From the NCBI GenBank assembly GCA_963796565.1, contig CAWCMA010000012.1, positions 62,001 through 126,000 of the forward strand: a stretch of DNA of 64,000 nt, written 5' to 3'. The notes under the pieces were generated by a model, which was given only the letters and a program-made list of their open reading frames with translations, made no database searches and had not been told where the DNA came from. Each line of letters opens with the position of its first letter. Positions within the stretch are counted from its first letter, which is position 1. This DNA is from JAKAVN01 sp963796565 (GTDB taxonomy: Bacteria > Desulfobacterota > Binatia > Binatales > Binataceae). This document shows positions 1 to 9,114 of the stretch, piece after piece. The position numbers and the translations under genes are program-made.

Positions 1-132
1 GATCGCTTCCTCGCCGCTCGCCGCTTCACCTACGACGTCGCATTCGCGCTCGAGCACGACGCGCAATGCCTCGCGGAACAGGCGATGATCGTCGGCAATG
101 AGGACGCTGATGCGCGCGGTGCCTATCGCCAC
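1..132 (-). CDS. Response regulator, N-terminal part only (NarL/LuxR type likely)
   Basis: The minus strand reads from a GTG at 132 into the window edge and gives the first 44 residues of a receiver domain: beta-1 ending IADDHRLFREAL, then LERECDVVGEAASGEEAI. The paired acidic residues (ADD) and the following H-R-L-F-R-E-A-L are typical of NarL/FixJ-type regulators. It starts 5 bases after the stop codon of the histidine kinase upstream of it (138-1775), so the two form an operon and a two-component pair. An ATG at 134-132 is in another frame that stops at once, so GTG is the likely start. The phospho-acceptor Asp and the output domain lie outside the window; the NarL assignment rests on the partner kinase type. 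Confidence 0.8.
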   Translation of the reverse strand, partial: MAIGTARISVLIADDHRLFREALRVVLERECDVVGEAASGEEAI

Positions 133-137
133 ATCCG

Positions 138-1775
138 CTACCCCAATGGAATCTCGGCCACCAGCCGGGTCATCCCGCGACTCAACTCGACCCGCATCGC
201 GCCACCCAGAAACTCCAGCCGCTCGGCGAGCCCGCCCAGACCCATTCCGCCTGCCGCCTGAGCGCGGGGTTCAATTCCGCGGCCGTTGTCGCTGACCGTA
301 AGACGCGCGACGCCGGCGTCGCGCTCGACAAGAATCTCGGCGCGGGTGGCGCGGGCGTGACGGACGATATTGGCCAGCGCCTCGCGCGCGACCTGATAGC
401 AGACCTGGCGGACATTGGGGGACAGGCGATTGGCCGCGGCGATGCCCTTGAGCCGCGTATCCATCCCGCCCGCGGCGAGACGGTCGAGCTCGGCCCGCAG
501 CGCCGTGCCAAGCGTGCGCTTGCCGAGTTCCGCCGGGCGTAGTTCGCGCAAGCGCACGCGCAGTTCCGCCTCCAACCGCTCGAAGATGCCGCGCGCTTGG
601 TCGCGTCCGCCCTCGAGCGCGAGGCGCGCGGCGGCGAGGAGTTGGGCCTGGTCGTCGTGCAGATCGCGCGCGATTCGTGCGCGCTCGGCTTCGACCGCGC
701 CGAATAGCCGCGCGCCCAGCGCGCGCACCAGCTCGCGTAGCCGGGCTGCATGCTCGGCCGCGACCCATCCGGCGCTCACCGGGCCCAGGCGCGCGGCTAG
801 CGCCTCGGCGCGCGCGCGCGCGGCCGCCTCCGGCGGTTTGGCCGAGGCGAGCGCAATCGCGCCACCCTCGAAGGGCACGCAGAGGTAGTCGGCGAAGTTT
901 TTGAACAGTTGATCTTCGTGAAACGCGCCGGTGCGCCGCCCTGCGGCGCTACGCACGACGGTGGCGCGCCGGCGCATCGCGTCGGCGAGCGCGCTCTTCC
1001 CGTCAAGGCTAAGCGAGGCGCCCAGCGAGCGCGCCGAGGCGGCGGCGACCCGGGGGGCGGCGGCGCCGCCCTCGGCCACCGCCACGATCCAGGCGGCAAA
1101 CGGTCCGGTCGCGGCGAAAAGCCGGCCCAAACCGGTCCAGCGCTCGCGCGGCGCGAACTTGAGCGCGGCGCTTAGCGCTCGCTCGACGCGGCCGCTATCG
1201 CCGCGATCGCGCCGCGCCGCCGCGCGCTCGGCAGCGAGCCGCTCCGTCGCGGTCGCGGCGCGATCGCGCCAGAACCAGAGCGAAGCAGCTTCTTCGCTGA
1301 GTTCGATTTCAGCCAGTGCCTGGCGCCGGACCAGGTGCAGCAGCGCCTCGCTCTGAGCAGGCGCCACGCCGTGCGCCACCAGCATCACGATGCTGGCGTG
1401 GATAGTTGGCGAGGCCGGGGAAGACACGCCGTAAGCCTCGAAGCGGGTTTGCACGGGCATCGCGCGGCCGCATCGGAGCGCGACTTCCGCGGCGCTCATC
1501 CGGAGCATCGCGTTGCCACCGCTTTCGTCCGCGGCGCCCTGGCGCGAGAGCATCCCGAGAATCGCCCACAGCGCCGGCTCCCATCCGGGGTCGGCGGGTG
1601 CGTAGGCGGTGCCGGTAACGGTTGCGCGCTGCCAGGAGATGAGACACGCTCCGCCCCCGATCGCGGCCGCTGCGAGCGCGGCCAATGTATTCATCCGGCC
1701 GGCGAGCGAGTCAGCCGGCACCGCGTATGCCAAGGCGCCGGCGGCGGCGCGACTAAGCACGGATCGGTCGGTCAC
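138..1775 (-). CDS. NarL-type sensor histidine kinase (HisKA_3 + HATPase_c)
   Basis: A 545-residue sensor kinase that should autophosphorylate on His373 in the HisKA_3 motif RIARDLHDDQAQLL and pass phosphate to the regulator encoded just downstream. The ATPase part is intact: N box REALANIVRHA near 464-474, G1 box DNGRG at 496-500 and glycine-rich G2 box GGMGLGGLAERL at 509-520. One hydrophobic segment lies at about 30-48. The middle (about 180-350) looks like a GAF-type sensory region, but I cannot name a ligand. Start is GTG at 1775 preceded by a purine-rich GGGGGGAG. The protein is very rich in Ala and Arg. It does not closely resemble NarX/NarQ outside the catalytic core, so the signal is unknown. 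Confidence 0.88.
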   Translation of the reverse strand: MTDRSVLSRAAAGALAYAVPADSLAGRMNTLAALAAAAIGGGACLISWQRATVTGTAYAPADPGWEPALWAILGMLSRQGAADESGGNAMLRMSAAEVALRCGRAMPVQTRFEAYGVSSPASPTIHASIVMLVAHGVAPAQSEALLHLVRRQALAEIELSEEAASLWFWRDRAATATERLAAERAAARRDRGDSGRVERALSAALKFAPRERWTGLGRLFAATGPFAAWIVAVAEGGAAAPRVAAASARSLGASLSLDGKSALADAMRRRATVVRSAAGRRTGAFHEDQLFKNFADYLCVPFEGGAIALASAKPPEAAARARAEALAARLGPVSAGWVAAEHAARLRELVRALGARLFGAVEAERARIARDLHDDQAQLLAAARLALEGGRDQARGIFERLEAELRVRLRELRPAELGKRTLGTALRAELDRLAAGGMDTRLKGIAAANRLSPNVRQVCYQVAREALANIVRHARATRAEILVERDAGVARLTVSDNGRGIEPRAQAAGGMGLGGLAERLEFLGGAMRVELSRGMTRLVAEIPLG

Positions 1776-1840
1776 TCTCGCTCCCCCCTTGCGGCGCGCG
1801 ATCGCGCCGACTGACTAGTATGCCAGCGCGCGCCGACTGA

Positions 1841-4609
1841 CTAATGAGGAGCCGAGTCGGTCGGCCGGCCGAGTTCCGCGCCGAGCTGCTGCATCTCGTT
1901 ACCGAACTGGGCCCAGTCGCCGCTCTTGAGTGCGGCCAAGGCACGGCTGTAATGCATGCTGGCTCCCGTGAGGTCGCCCTTGCCGGCTGACGGCGCCGCG
2001 GCGATGTTGACCGTTTGCGCTCCGGCGGAAGACGCTTGTGAGATGGTCGGCGGCGGAGGTTCGACCGGACCGCTGAAGAGCGCGTTCAGCGTGCTTCCGA
2101 GGTCGCTGCCCATCACGATACGGTCGCTGTAGGCGGCGATGACCCGCTGCAATTCGGGTAGCTGACCGTTTTGCGCGCGGATGTAAAGCGGCTCGACATA
2201 AAGCAGCGCGTTCTCGATCGGGAACACCAGCAGGTTGCCGAGGATCACCTTGGAGCCCATCTGGTTCCACAACGAGTACTGCTGCGAGATATCAGGGTTC
2301 TGGTTGATGCGCGCCTGGATCTGGTAAGGGCCGTAGAACAGGCGGTCTTTGGAGAAGGCGAACTCGAACAGATGGCCGTAGTCAGCGCCATCGCAGCGCG
2401 CGGCCATCCACGAAATCATATTGTCACGCACGGCGCCGCGGCTTTCCGGCACCATCGGCAGCATCAGTATGTATTCGTCGTGAGTCTCTCCGGGAAGCCG
2501 CATTATGACGTAGTAGGGCTGCATCGGAACGGTCTCGTCCGCGTAGTTCTCACGCGGGAAACCCCACTGGTCCTCGCGATTGTAGAACACGGCTGGATCG
2601 GTCATGTGGTAGGTGCGATACATGTCGGCCTGGATCAGAAAATAGTCTTCGGGGTAGCGGATGTGCTGGCGCAAATCGTCGGGCATGGCCGACAGCGGCT
2701 TGAACATCGCGGGAAAAATACGCTGCCAGGTCTGGATGATCGGATCGGCAGGGTCGGCGACGTAGAAATCGGTGGAGCCATCGTAGGCATCGATCACCAC
2801 CTTGACCGAGTTGCGGATGTAGTTGATCCCTTCGGAGTTGCGCTGCGAGTATGGAAAATGATCGCTGGTGGTGTAGCAGTCGAGGATCCAGACCAGGTGA
2901 CCATCATGCAGCACCAGGTAGGGATCGCGGTCCTGGCTCAGAAATGGCGCTAGGCGGGCGACGCGGTCGCTGATGTTGCGGCGGATCATGATGCGGCTGC
3001 CGTCGATAATGTTACGGGTCACCAGCAGGTTGACATCGCGGTAGAAGTAGCTGAACAGCAGGCGGCGAAACAGCCCGCTGACCGGCACGCCGCCGGTGCC
3101 CTTGTAGTATGAATAGACGTTATCGGCCCCCTGTGGATAGTCAAATTCGGGAGTCGCCCCCTTGACGATCGCATAGCTGTCGGGCTCCTGGCCGAAATAG
3201 ATAGCCGGCTGCGGGACCTTTAAGCCGACGTCGGATTCGGCCGGGATGTTCTTGATGTAAAAGACCGGCAGTCCTTCGCTATCCTTGGCATTGACCGGGC
3301 TCATCGTGAGGCCGCTGCCGTGGGTGAACTTGAGATGGCGGTTGACCCACGTCTGGGCGTTGTCGGGCAATAACGAGATGTTGAGCTCGCGCGGCGAGAG
3401 CATCACCTCCGTATACTTGCCGTCGATCCAGTAGCGGTCGATGTCCACGTCCTGAAAATCGTAGTAGAGCCGGATTTCCTGAAGCTGGCGATAGGTTGCG
3501 AGCAGCGGACGCGGGTCCCATAGCCGGATATTGTTGACGGTGGGCGCATCCTGTTCGAGCGAGGCCCGCGTCAGAGTGCCCTTGCCGTTGAACTGCCGCA
3601 CGTCGACGCTGTCCAGATGATAGGCCATGCGGGTCAGCGCGATATCACGTTCGAGATAGGGCTTTTCGACCCGCAGCTCGTCGGGTTTGACGTAGAGCCT
3701 TTCGATTACCGGCTGGAGCAGGTTGAGCAAGATCGCCGGACCGAACAGCACGATCGCCGCGACTACCGGAAGCCTGAGCCCGCGCTCGCGGAGATTGGCC
3801 AGGCTGACCGCTGCGGCCACCAGCGACAGCGCCACCAGCAGCCACAGGCCCGGTTCCCATAGCACGTGGTCGACGTAGCGCAGGCCATAGACCACGCCAT
3901 TGCTATGCAGCATCAGCTCAGGGCGCGCCAGCCAGTAGTTCATCGCGCGCTGCACGAAGAATACGGCGAGCAGCACTGAGAAGTGCGCGGCGGCGCCGCG
4001 GGAGATGCGCGGGGGCGAGTTGCGGAAATCGATCGCGCCGCGCGCCCAGTAGACCACTCCCGTCACCCCGGCGGCCAGGAACAGAATCAACATGAACAGG
4101 TCGCGCCAGTCCTCGAGCAGCGGCAGCGTGAAGACATAGAACGCGAGGTTATAACCGAAGGCCGGATCGGTGTGATCGAACGGCGCCGCGTAAAACCCTT
4201 TGAGGTAGGTGTCCCACGACGACGCCTCGCCCGAAGCCGCGAACAGGCCGAGCAAGATTGAGGCCGCAATCACCAGCAGCCGCCAGGGAATGCGGTCGCC
4301 GAGCGCGCGAATCAACTCGGGCAGATTGACCTCGGTCATCTCCTCGGAACGGCGCACGATATGCAGCCGCTCAGGCTCGTGGCTCAGGCTGAGCGCGATG
4401 AAGCCGCTGGCGCATATGGCGACGAAAGCGACGAACCACACGGCCGCGAAAATCGTGATTTGGGCGCCGAGTTGAGTCAGGAAGACTGAGCGGTAGCCGA
4501 GCGTGCCGAACCACAGGAAATCGATCAACAGCTCGTCGGCGAGTCCCAGGACAATCAGGGTTACGATGATGATCGCGGCGAGGCCGAACAGGATAATCCG
4601 CGGTCGCAT
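1841..4609 (-). CDS. UPF0182 family integral membrane protein
   Basis: A 922-residue protein of the UPF0182 (COG1615) family, near the usual size of 900-1000. The first about 320 residues carry roughly seven hydrophobic segments, beginning IILFGLAAIIIVTLIVLGLA, followed by a long extracytoplasmic domain with the family-typical runs VEKPYLERDIALTRMAY, NNIRLWDPRP and FPIENALLYVEPLY. The tail is Pro/Ala/Ser-rich, then a short helix typical of the family's C-terminus. Function is unknown in all members; it is found mainly in Actinobacteria, cyanobacteria and various uncultured lineages. The DUF1232 gene lies 19 bases upstream on the same strand, so the two are probably co-transcribed. Start ATG 4609 has GGAGGAG 11 bases upstream. 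Confidence 0.9.
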   Translation of the reverse strand: MRPRIILFGLAAIIIVTLIVLGLADELLIDFLWFGTLGYRSVFLTQLGAQITIFAAVWFVAFVAICASGFIALSLSHEPERLHIVRRSEEMTEVNLPELIRALGDRIPWRLLVIAASILLGLFAASGEASSWDTYLKGFYAAPFDHTDPAFGYNLAFYVFTLPLLEDWRDLFMLILFLAAGVTGVVYWARGAIDFRNSPPRISRGAAAHFSVLLAVFFVQRAMNYWLARPELMLHSNGVVYGLRYVDHVLWEPGLWLLVALSLVAAAVSLANLRERGLRLPVVAAIVLFGPAILLNLLQPVIERLYVKPDELRVEKPYLERDIALTRMAYHLDSVDVRQFNGKGTLTRASLEQDAPTVNNIRLWDPRPLLATYRQLQEIRLYYDFQDVDIDRYWIDGKYTEVMLSPRELNISLLPDNAQTWVNRHLKFTHGSGLTMSPVNAKDSEGLPVFYIKNIPAESDVGLKVPQPAIYFGQEPDSYAIVKGATPEFDYPQGADNVYSYYKGTGGVPVSGLFRRLLFSYFYRDVNLLVTRNIIDGSRIMIRRNISDRVARLAPFLSQDRDPYLVLHDGHLVWILDCYTTSDHFPYSQRNSEGINYIRNSVKVVIDAYDGSTDFYVADPADPIIQTWQRIFPAMFKPLSAMPDDLRQHIRYPEDYFLIQADMYRTYHMTDPAVFYNREDQWGFPRENYADETVPMQPYYVIMRLPGETHDEYILMLPMVPESRGAVRDNMISWMAARCDGADYGHLFEFAFSKDRLFYGPYQIQARINQNPDISQQYSLWNQMGSKVILGNLLVFPIENALLYVEPLYIRAQNGQLPELQRVIAAYSDRIVMGSDLGSTLNALFSGPVEPPPPTISQASSAGAQTVNIAAAPSAGKGDLTGASMHYSRALAALKSGDWAQFGNEMQQLGAELGRPTDSAPH

Positions 4610-4628
4610 CTATGAAAACTCCTCCGCG

Positions 4629-4943
4629 CTAGGCGCCGCGCGCAACGTTGCTTACGTGCTCGCGCACTACGTCGGGCGGGCACAGCCAGATGAAGATTTT
4701 CAGGCAGATGAAGCCGATCAGGATCCAATCGAGTTCGCCGATGATGGGGATGAAGTCGAGTTCCAGCAGCGGTGGCGAAATCAGCGCGAGCACACCGAAG
4801 AACGGCACTGCCTTAGCCAGCACGGAGACCCGCGCGTCGTGCATCAGGCGCCAGAACACGCGAACGAACTGCGGCAGAAACATTATAAGCCCGCGCATCT
4901 GCAGCGGGCCCATCAATTGCATTCTGAGAATTCGGCTAAACAC
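4629..4943 (-). CDS. DUF1232 (YkvA-like) small membrane protein
   Basis: A 104-residue protein with the DUF1232 pattern HDARVSVLAKAVPFFGVLAL followed by LLELDFIPIIGELD, corresponding to the family's conserved P-x-D-x-I-P-D-x-I-P-x-x-G-x-x-D core. Here the first Pro-Asp is replaced by Leu-Glu-Leu-Asp. The central and C-terminal parts are hydrophobic, so it is probably membrane-bound. Start GTG at 4943 has GAGGGG 7 bases upstream; an ATG at 4922 has no ribosome-binding site. It precedes the UPF0182 gene by 19 bases in an apparent operon. No biochemical function is established for the family. Confidence 0.75.
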   Translation of the reverse strand: MFSRILRMQLMGPLQMRGLIMFLPQFVRVFWRLMHDARVSVLAKAVPFFGVLALISPPLLELDFIPIIGELDWILIGFICLKIFIWLCPPDVVREHVSNVARGA

Positions 4944-5074
4944 GGCTTAACCCCTCGACTATACTCCACCTCGGCCCTTGGCCCAAGGTCAAGCGGGATC
5001 GGGCGAGTCGCTGTCGCCAATCTGCTACAGTGACGCGTAGGAGTGACGCGCAGGATGGACAGGAGGACTCGCGG

Positions 5075-6793
5075 GTGAAACGGCACATGTCGATGGGTGA
5101 CTTCCTGGTGGCCTACCTGCGCAAGATCGGCGCAACCCACGTTTTCGGCATTCCGGGCGACCTCGCCCTCAAGCTGTTTTTCGCGCTGGGCCGGCGCGAG
5201 GGGCCACAGATTTTGACCTTCTCGCACGAGCCGGGCGTCGGTTTTGCGGCCGACGGCTACGCGCGCGCCACGGGCAAAATCGGTGTCATCTGCGTGACCT
5301 ACGGCGCCGGCGGCCACAACATGGTCAACCCGGTGGCGGGTTCGTTTTCCGAGCGCGTGCCACTGCTCATTCTGTCCGGGGGGCCCGGAGAGGAGGAGCG
5401 CAAGCTGGGCACGCTGATTCACCATCAGGCGCGCGAAATCGAATCCCAGCATCGCATCTATCAGGAGGTCACCTGCGCCTCGGCCGTGTTGACCGATCCG
5501 CGCCGCGCCGCGATGCAGCTCCACGACGTGGTGCGCGCGATCTGGGCCGAGCAGCGCCCGGGCTACATCGAGATCCATCGCGACATGGTCGACCGCGAGA
5601 TCGAGGTGCCCGGCGAATTGCTGGAATGGGACGGCCATCTGCACTTTCACGAATCCGACGCGCGCCGTCTCGAGGAAGCGGCACGCGAGACCGCCGCGAT
5701 GTTCAACGAAAGCCGCAAACCTGTGCTGATCGCCGGCATCGAGCTCCATCGCTATAAGGCCGCGCAAGAGCTAATCGAGCTGGCCGAGCAGATGGGCGCG
5801 CCGGTGATGACCACGGTGCTCGGCAAGGGCGCCTTCCCGATGGACCATCCGCTATATATGGGCGTCCACGTCGGCCCGATAAGCCCGTCGCCGATCGTCG
5901 CACGGATGGACGAGGCGGACTTCGTGCTGAACCTCGGCTGCCTGAAGACCGACATGAACTTCGGCAATCGCCCGCCGCACAGCATCGAGGGCAAGTCGGT
6001 GTGGGCGGCCGACCGGCGGGTCGACGTCAAGTACCACACTTACATGAACGTCGGCGTGCGCGATTTCGTCCGTGCGCTGCGCAAGCAGAGTATCCAACGC
6101 CACGATGAGACGGTTCACTATGCCGACAACCTGCGCGAAGCCATCGGCGCCGGCGCCGGCGGCGCAGCCCTGCGGGTCGGCGAGATCCTCATGGTAGTCA
6201 ACGAGTTTCTCGCCGCGCACGAGGGCTACATGGTGGTAGCCGAGTCGGGCGATATGCTGTTCGGCGGCCTGGACGTGCGGGTGCCGCACGGCGGGACTTA
6301 TCTGGCGCAGGGATTTTACGCCTCGATGGGTTTCTCGGTGCCGGCCGCGTTAGGCGCGCAAGTTGGATCGGGCCTGCGTCCGATCGTGCTCTGCGGCGAC
6401 GGCGGCTTCCAGATGACCGGCCCGGAAATCTCGCACGCGCCGGTCTTCGGCGCCAATCCAATCGTGATCATAGTCAACAATGGCGGATGGGGCATCTTCC
6501 GGCCGGTGGCGAGCGAACGGCGCGACCTGCTCGATATTCCGCTGTGGCCCTACGCGCGATTGGGCGAGGCCTGGGGCGGAGCGGGATTCGACGCCAACAA
6601 CCCGGCCGAACTGCGCAGTGCCCTTGAAGCCGCGCATCGCGGCGCCGGCTTCGCGATCATCGACGCCAAGGTCGGCCGCGACGATCTCTCGCCGGTCACG
6701 GTGAAATACATCCAGGCCGCCGCCGAGCGCTCGCAGGCGCCGCCGTCCGAGCGCCGCAGCAGTGGTGGCCATCACGGCCGCCCGCGTTCCTGA
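5075..6793 (+). CDS. Thiamine diphosphate-dependent 2-oxoacid decarboxylase-like enzyme
   Basis: A 572-residue ThDP enzyme of the pyruvate/indolepyruvate decarboxylase - acetolactate synthase superfamily. The PYR domain has the catalytic Glu in SHEPGVGFAADGYAR (Glu52) and the PP domain has the metal/ThDP motif GDGG at about 441-444 with the closing Asn pair near 468-469. Length and the entry sequence THVFGIPGDLALKLFFAL fit the 2-oxoacid decarboxylase branch (pyruvate, phenylpyruvate or indolepyruvate); substrate cannot be fixed. The start is taken as GTG 5075 because AGGAGG at 5061-5066 sits 8 bases upstream; the longer reading from 5030 has none. An AMP-binding enzyme gene follows 24 bases later, suggesting a shared 2-oxoacid to acyl-CoA route, although that second gene looks damaged. 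The C-terminal 20 residues are a disordered Ser/Arg/Gly tail. Confidence 0.85.
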   Translation: MKRHMSMGDFLVAYLRKIGATHVFGIPGDLALKLFFALGRREGPQILTFSHEPGVGFAADGYARATGKIGVICVTYGAGGHNMVNPVAGSFSERVPLLILSGGPGEEERKLGTLIHHQAREIESQHRIYQEVTCASAVLTDPRRAAMQLHDVVRAIWAEQRPGYIEIHRDMVDREIEVPGELLEWDGHLHFHESDARRLEEAARETAAMFNESRKPVLIAGIELHRYKAAQELIELAEQMGAPVMTTVLGKGAFPMDHPLYMGVHVGPISPSPIVARMDEADFVLNLGCLKTDMNFGNRPPHSIEGKSVWAADRRVDVKYHTYMNVGVRDFVRALRKQSIQRHDETVHYADNLREAIGAGAGGAALRVGEILMVVNEFLAAHEGYMVVAESGDMLFGGLDVRVPHGGTYLAQGFYASMGFSVPAALGAQVGSGLRPIVLCGDGGFQMTGPEISHAPVFGANPIVIIVNNGGWGIFRPVASERRDLLDIPLWPYARLGEAWGGAGFDANNPAELRSALEAAHRGAGFAIIDAKVGRDDLSPVTVKYIQAAAERSQAPPSERRSSGGHHGRPRS

Positions 6794-6817
6794 TTCGCGC
6801 GCAAGAATTTTCCGCCG

Positions 6818-8167
6818 ATGGGTGACTACGAGAATCTGTATCGCGATTTCCGCTGGGAAGTGCCGGAGCACTTCAATTTTGGCGCGACCATCGACGCCTT
6901 CGGCGCCGAACCCGGCCGCCCCGCGATCCTGTGCGAGGACCAGGACGGCAATCGCGTGCGTTTATGCTTCGCCGACATTCGCGAGCAGTCCAGCCGTATC
7001 GCCAACGTGCTAGCGGGCCTCGGGGTCAAGCCGGGCGACCCGGTGATAATTGCGCTGCCGCGCATCACGCTATGGCAGGCGGCTTACGTGGGCGCGCTCA
7101 AGGCCGGCGCGATCGTGATCCCGTGCGGCGTCGCGCTGCGTGACAAGGATCTCGTCTATCGCGCCAATCATTCCGGTGCGGTCGCGATAATTGCCGCGGT
7201 CGAGAGCGCCGACCTGGTAAGCGACCTGCGCAGCCAGTGTCCCACGCTCAAGCACTATCTCGTCGCGGGCAGCGCGCGCAGCGGATGGCTCGGGATGCGG
7301 GCCTCGATGGCGAAGGCGTCGGCCAACTTTTCGCCGATGCGAACGCGCGCGAGCGATCCCGCGATTTGCCTCTACACTTCCGGCCCCACGCGCGAGCCCA
7401 AGGCCGTGCTTCATAGCCATGCCTACACCTGGTGCCATCGCTACACCGGAAGCCACTGGCTCGACGTGCGGCCGGGCGAACTGCACTGGGCCACGGCGGA
7501 CACGGGATGGGCCAATGCGGGGTGCGGCTTGCTGTTCGGCCCGTGGATGAACGGTGTTACGACCTTTATGTACAACGGCGTCCTCGAACCGCGAAAGCGA
7601 CTGGAGTTGCTCAAGCGTTACTCGATCGCGACGCTGTGCGCGGCGCCCAAGGAATACCGGATGTTGGTGAAGGAGGATCTCGAACGCCAACAACTCCCGG
7701 CGCTCCGCCATTGCACCGCCACCGGAGAGGCGCTCGATCCCGAAATCGTAGGAACCTGGCGCGATCAATTGGAGCTCACAATCCACGACGGCTACGGGCA
7801 GGCCGAGACGACCATCGTCGCAGCCAACATGCCGGGAATGGAGGTAAAGGATGGCTCGATGGGGCGGCCGTTCCTCGGCTACGACGTTCGCGTGCTCGGC
7901 CCCGAGGACCGGGAGGCGCGCGATGGCGAGGTAGGCGAGATAGCAATCCGGATAAGCCCTGAGCGCCCGCCATCGCTTTTGCTGGAGTATTGGAAAAACC
8001 CCGAAGCGAACGCGGCGGCGTTTCGTGGCGACTACTATTTCACCGGCGACTTGGCCTCGCGCGACAGCGACGGCTATCTATGGTTCGCCGGTCGCGCCGA
8101 TGCTGGCGGCAAGGTCGGGCCGGGTCAACTGCTCGAGGTTGAAAGGGTGCGCGCGCGCGACGGATGA
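6818..8167 (+). CDS. AMP-binding acyl-CoA synthetase-like protein, C-terminally truncated
   Basis: A 449-residue member of the ANL (acyl/aryl-CoA synthetase) superfamily closest in look to medium-chain or benzoate-type synthetases. Seen: A5 motif YGQAET at 326-331, A7 YYFTGD at 406-411 and hinge start GRAD at 425-428. Missing: the whole C-terminal lid with the A10 catalytic lysine; family members are normally about 530-560 residues. The hinge after GRAD is disrupted (AGGK then VGPGQLLEVE) and the protein stops 21 residues later. The P-loop A3 reads YTSGPTREPKAV where the family has YTSGTTGxPKGV, so two key positions are changed. It may be a decaying gene or a repurposed AMP-binding protein. 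It follows the ThDP enzyme by 24 bases. No strong ribosome-binding site is visible. Confidence 0.75.
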   Translation: MGDYENLYRDFRWEVPEHFNFGATIDAFGAEPGRPAILCEDQDGNRVRLCFADIREQSSRIANVLAGLGVKPGDPVIIALPRITLWQAAYVGALKAGAIVIPCGVALRDKDLVYRANHSGAVAIIAAVESADLVSDLRSQCPTLKHYLVAGSARSGWLGMRASMAKASANFSPMRTRASDPAICLYTSGPTREPKAVLHSHAYTWCHRYTGSHWLDVRPGELHWATADTGWANAGCGLLFGPWMNGVTTFMYNGVLEPRKRLELLKRYSIATLCAAPKEYRMLVKEDLERQQLPALRHCTATGEALDPEIVGTWRDQLELTIHDGYGQAETTIVAANMPGMEVKDGSMGRPFLGYDVRVLGPEDREARDGEVGEIAIRISPERPPSLLLEYWKNPEANAAAFRGDYYFTGDLASRDSDGYLWFAGRADAGGKVGPGQLLEVERVRARDG

Positions 8168-8410
8168 AAGACGAGGCTCTGCCGGTTTCTGATGGTCGAG
8201 TATCGAGCTGGAGCCGCGGAGCTTACGAGTCTCTCCAGGCCATTTTTCTTCGGTTTCTGACGCTCATATGGTCCGCTCTCGCGCTGAGCGGCCCGGCCCT
8301 TGCCTGGGCGCGGGATGCGGACGCGGTTCGTCTCGCGGCTTTGGCGAGCCGATGCGGCGTCATTCACGACAACACGCTCTCAAGCCGCACTTTCGTCACT
8401 GGCGCCGCGG
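8168..8410. other. Intergenic stretch with no recognisable gene
   Basis: Between the truncated AMP-binding gene and the convergent CMD-family gene. It would be where the missing C-terminal lid of the synthetase should lie, but none of the three forward frames shows a recognisable A10 motif or lid sequence. An open frame beginning at 8164 has no family features or ribosome-binding site. I see no clear terminator hairpin. Confidence 0.5.
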
Positions 8411-8971
8411 TCAGGATTTGCCCGTGCCGCGCTCCAGCATGTTGAGCTTGCCGGCGAAATCCTCGAGGTCGACTTCAGTGGTCTCGAGTAGCCGCGCCAC
8501 CATCCCCCAAAAGCCGATCGAAAGGATCAGTTCGACCAGCTCCGCGGTGCCGAGATGCTTTTTCAATGCGTCGAGTGTTTGCTTGTGCCCCTTGACGTTG
8601 CGCGTGACCTCGTCGGTGAGCGTGAGCACCAGGCGTTCGACTTCATCGAAGCACTTGGTGCCCTCCCAATTTTCCATCACCGCCATCTGCTCGTCGCTGA
8701 CCCCGCAAGCCTTGGCGATCGGCACGTGCTGGGTCCACTCGTAGACCGAGCCGGTGAGCTTGGCGGTGCGCAGGATCGCGATCTCGCGCAGCTTGCCGTT
8801 CAGCTTCGCGCGCGTCAGCAGCGAGTGGCCCAGGCGCGAAAAATTCTGAAACACCGGGTCGCTGCTGTTGGCGATCATGCGCGCGACGTTCATCTTGCGC
8901 GGGGTGTTGCCGAGGATTTCGCGGGTTTTTTCGGAAGCCTTGGATTCGTCGACGTACGGTAGCAGCGCCAT
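8411..8971 (-). CDS. Carboxymuconolactone decarboxylase (CMD) family protein without CxxC
   Basis: A 186-residue all-helical protein of the CMD/AhpD-like superfamily. The core segment LREIAILRTAKLTGSVYEW then TQHVPIAKACGVS corresponds to the family core, with Glu and His kept (YEWTQH) but without the redox CxxC pair of AhpD. This is the form common in uncharacterised CMD proteins annotated near aromatic or lactone catabolism. Start ATG 8971 has GGGAGGAA 8 bases upstream. It is convergent with the AMP-binding gene. Role is unknown; lactone decarboxylation is not implied by the family name alone. Confidence 0.85.
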   Translation of the reverse strand: MALLPYVDESKASEKTREILGNTPRKMNVARMIANSSDPVFQNFSRLGHSLLTRAKLNGKLREIAILRTAKLTGSVYEWTQHVPIAKACGVSDEQMAVMENWEGTKCFDEVERLVLTLTDEVTRNVKGHKQTLDALKKHLGTAELVELILSIGFWGMVARLLETTEVDLEDFAGKLNMLERGTGKS

Positions 8972-9114
8972 CGCGCCTGTTCCTCCCTTTCGGTTGCCGC
9001 GCCCGTATCGGGTTGTTACGGCGGATGCCCTGCCGGCGCGGATACGGCGAAGCCTAGTCCCGCGGTACGCGGCGATGCAAACGAGGATGCGGCCCGACGG
9101 CGCCCCGCATCGTC

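Noticed and set aside
8164..8445. A 93-codon frame after the AMP-binding gene
   Set aside because: No family motif or good start, and it overlaps the end of the convergent CMD gene.
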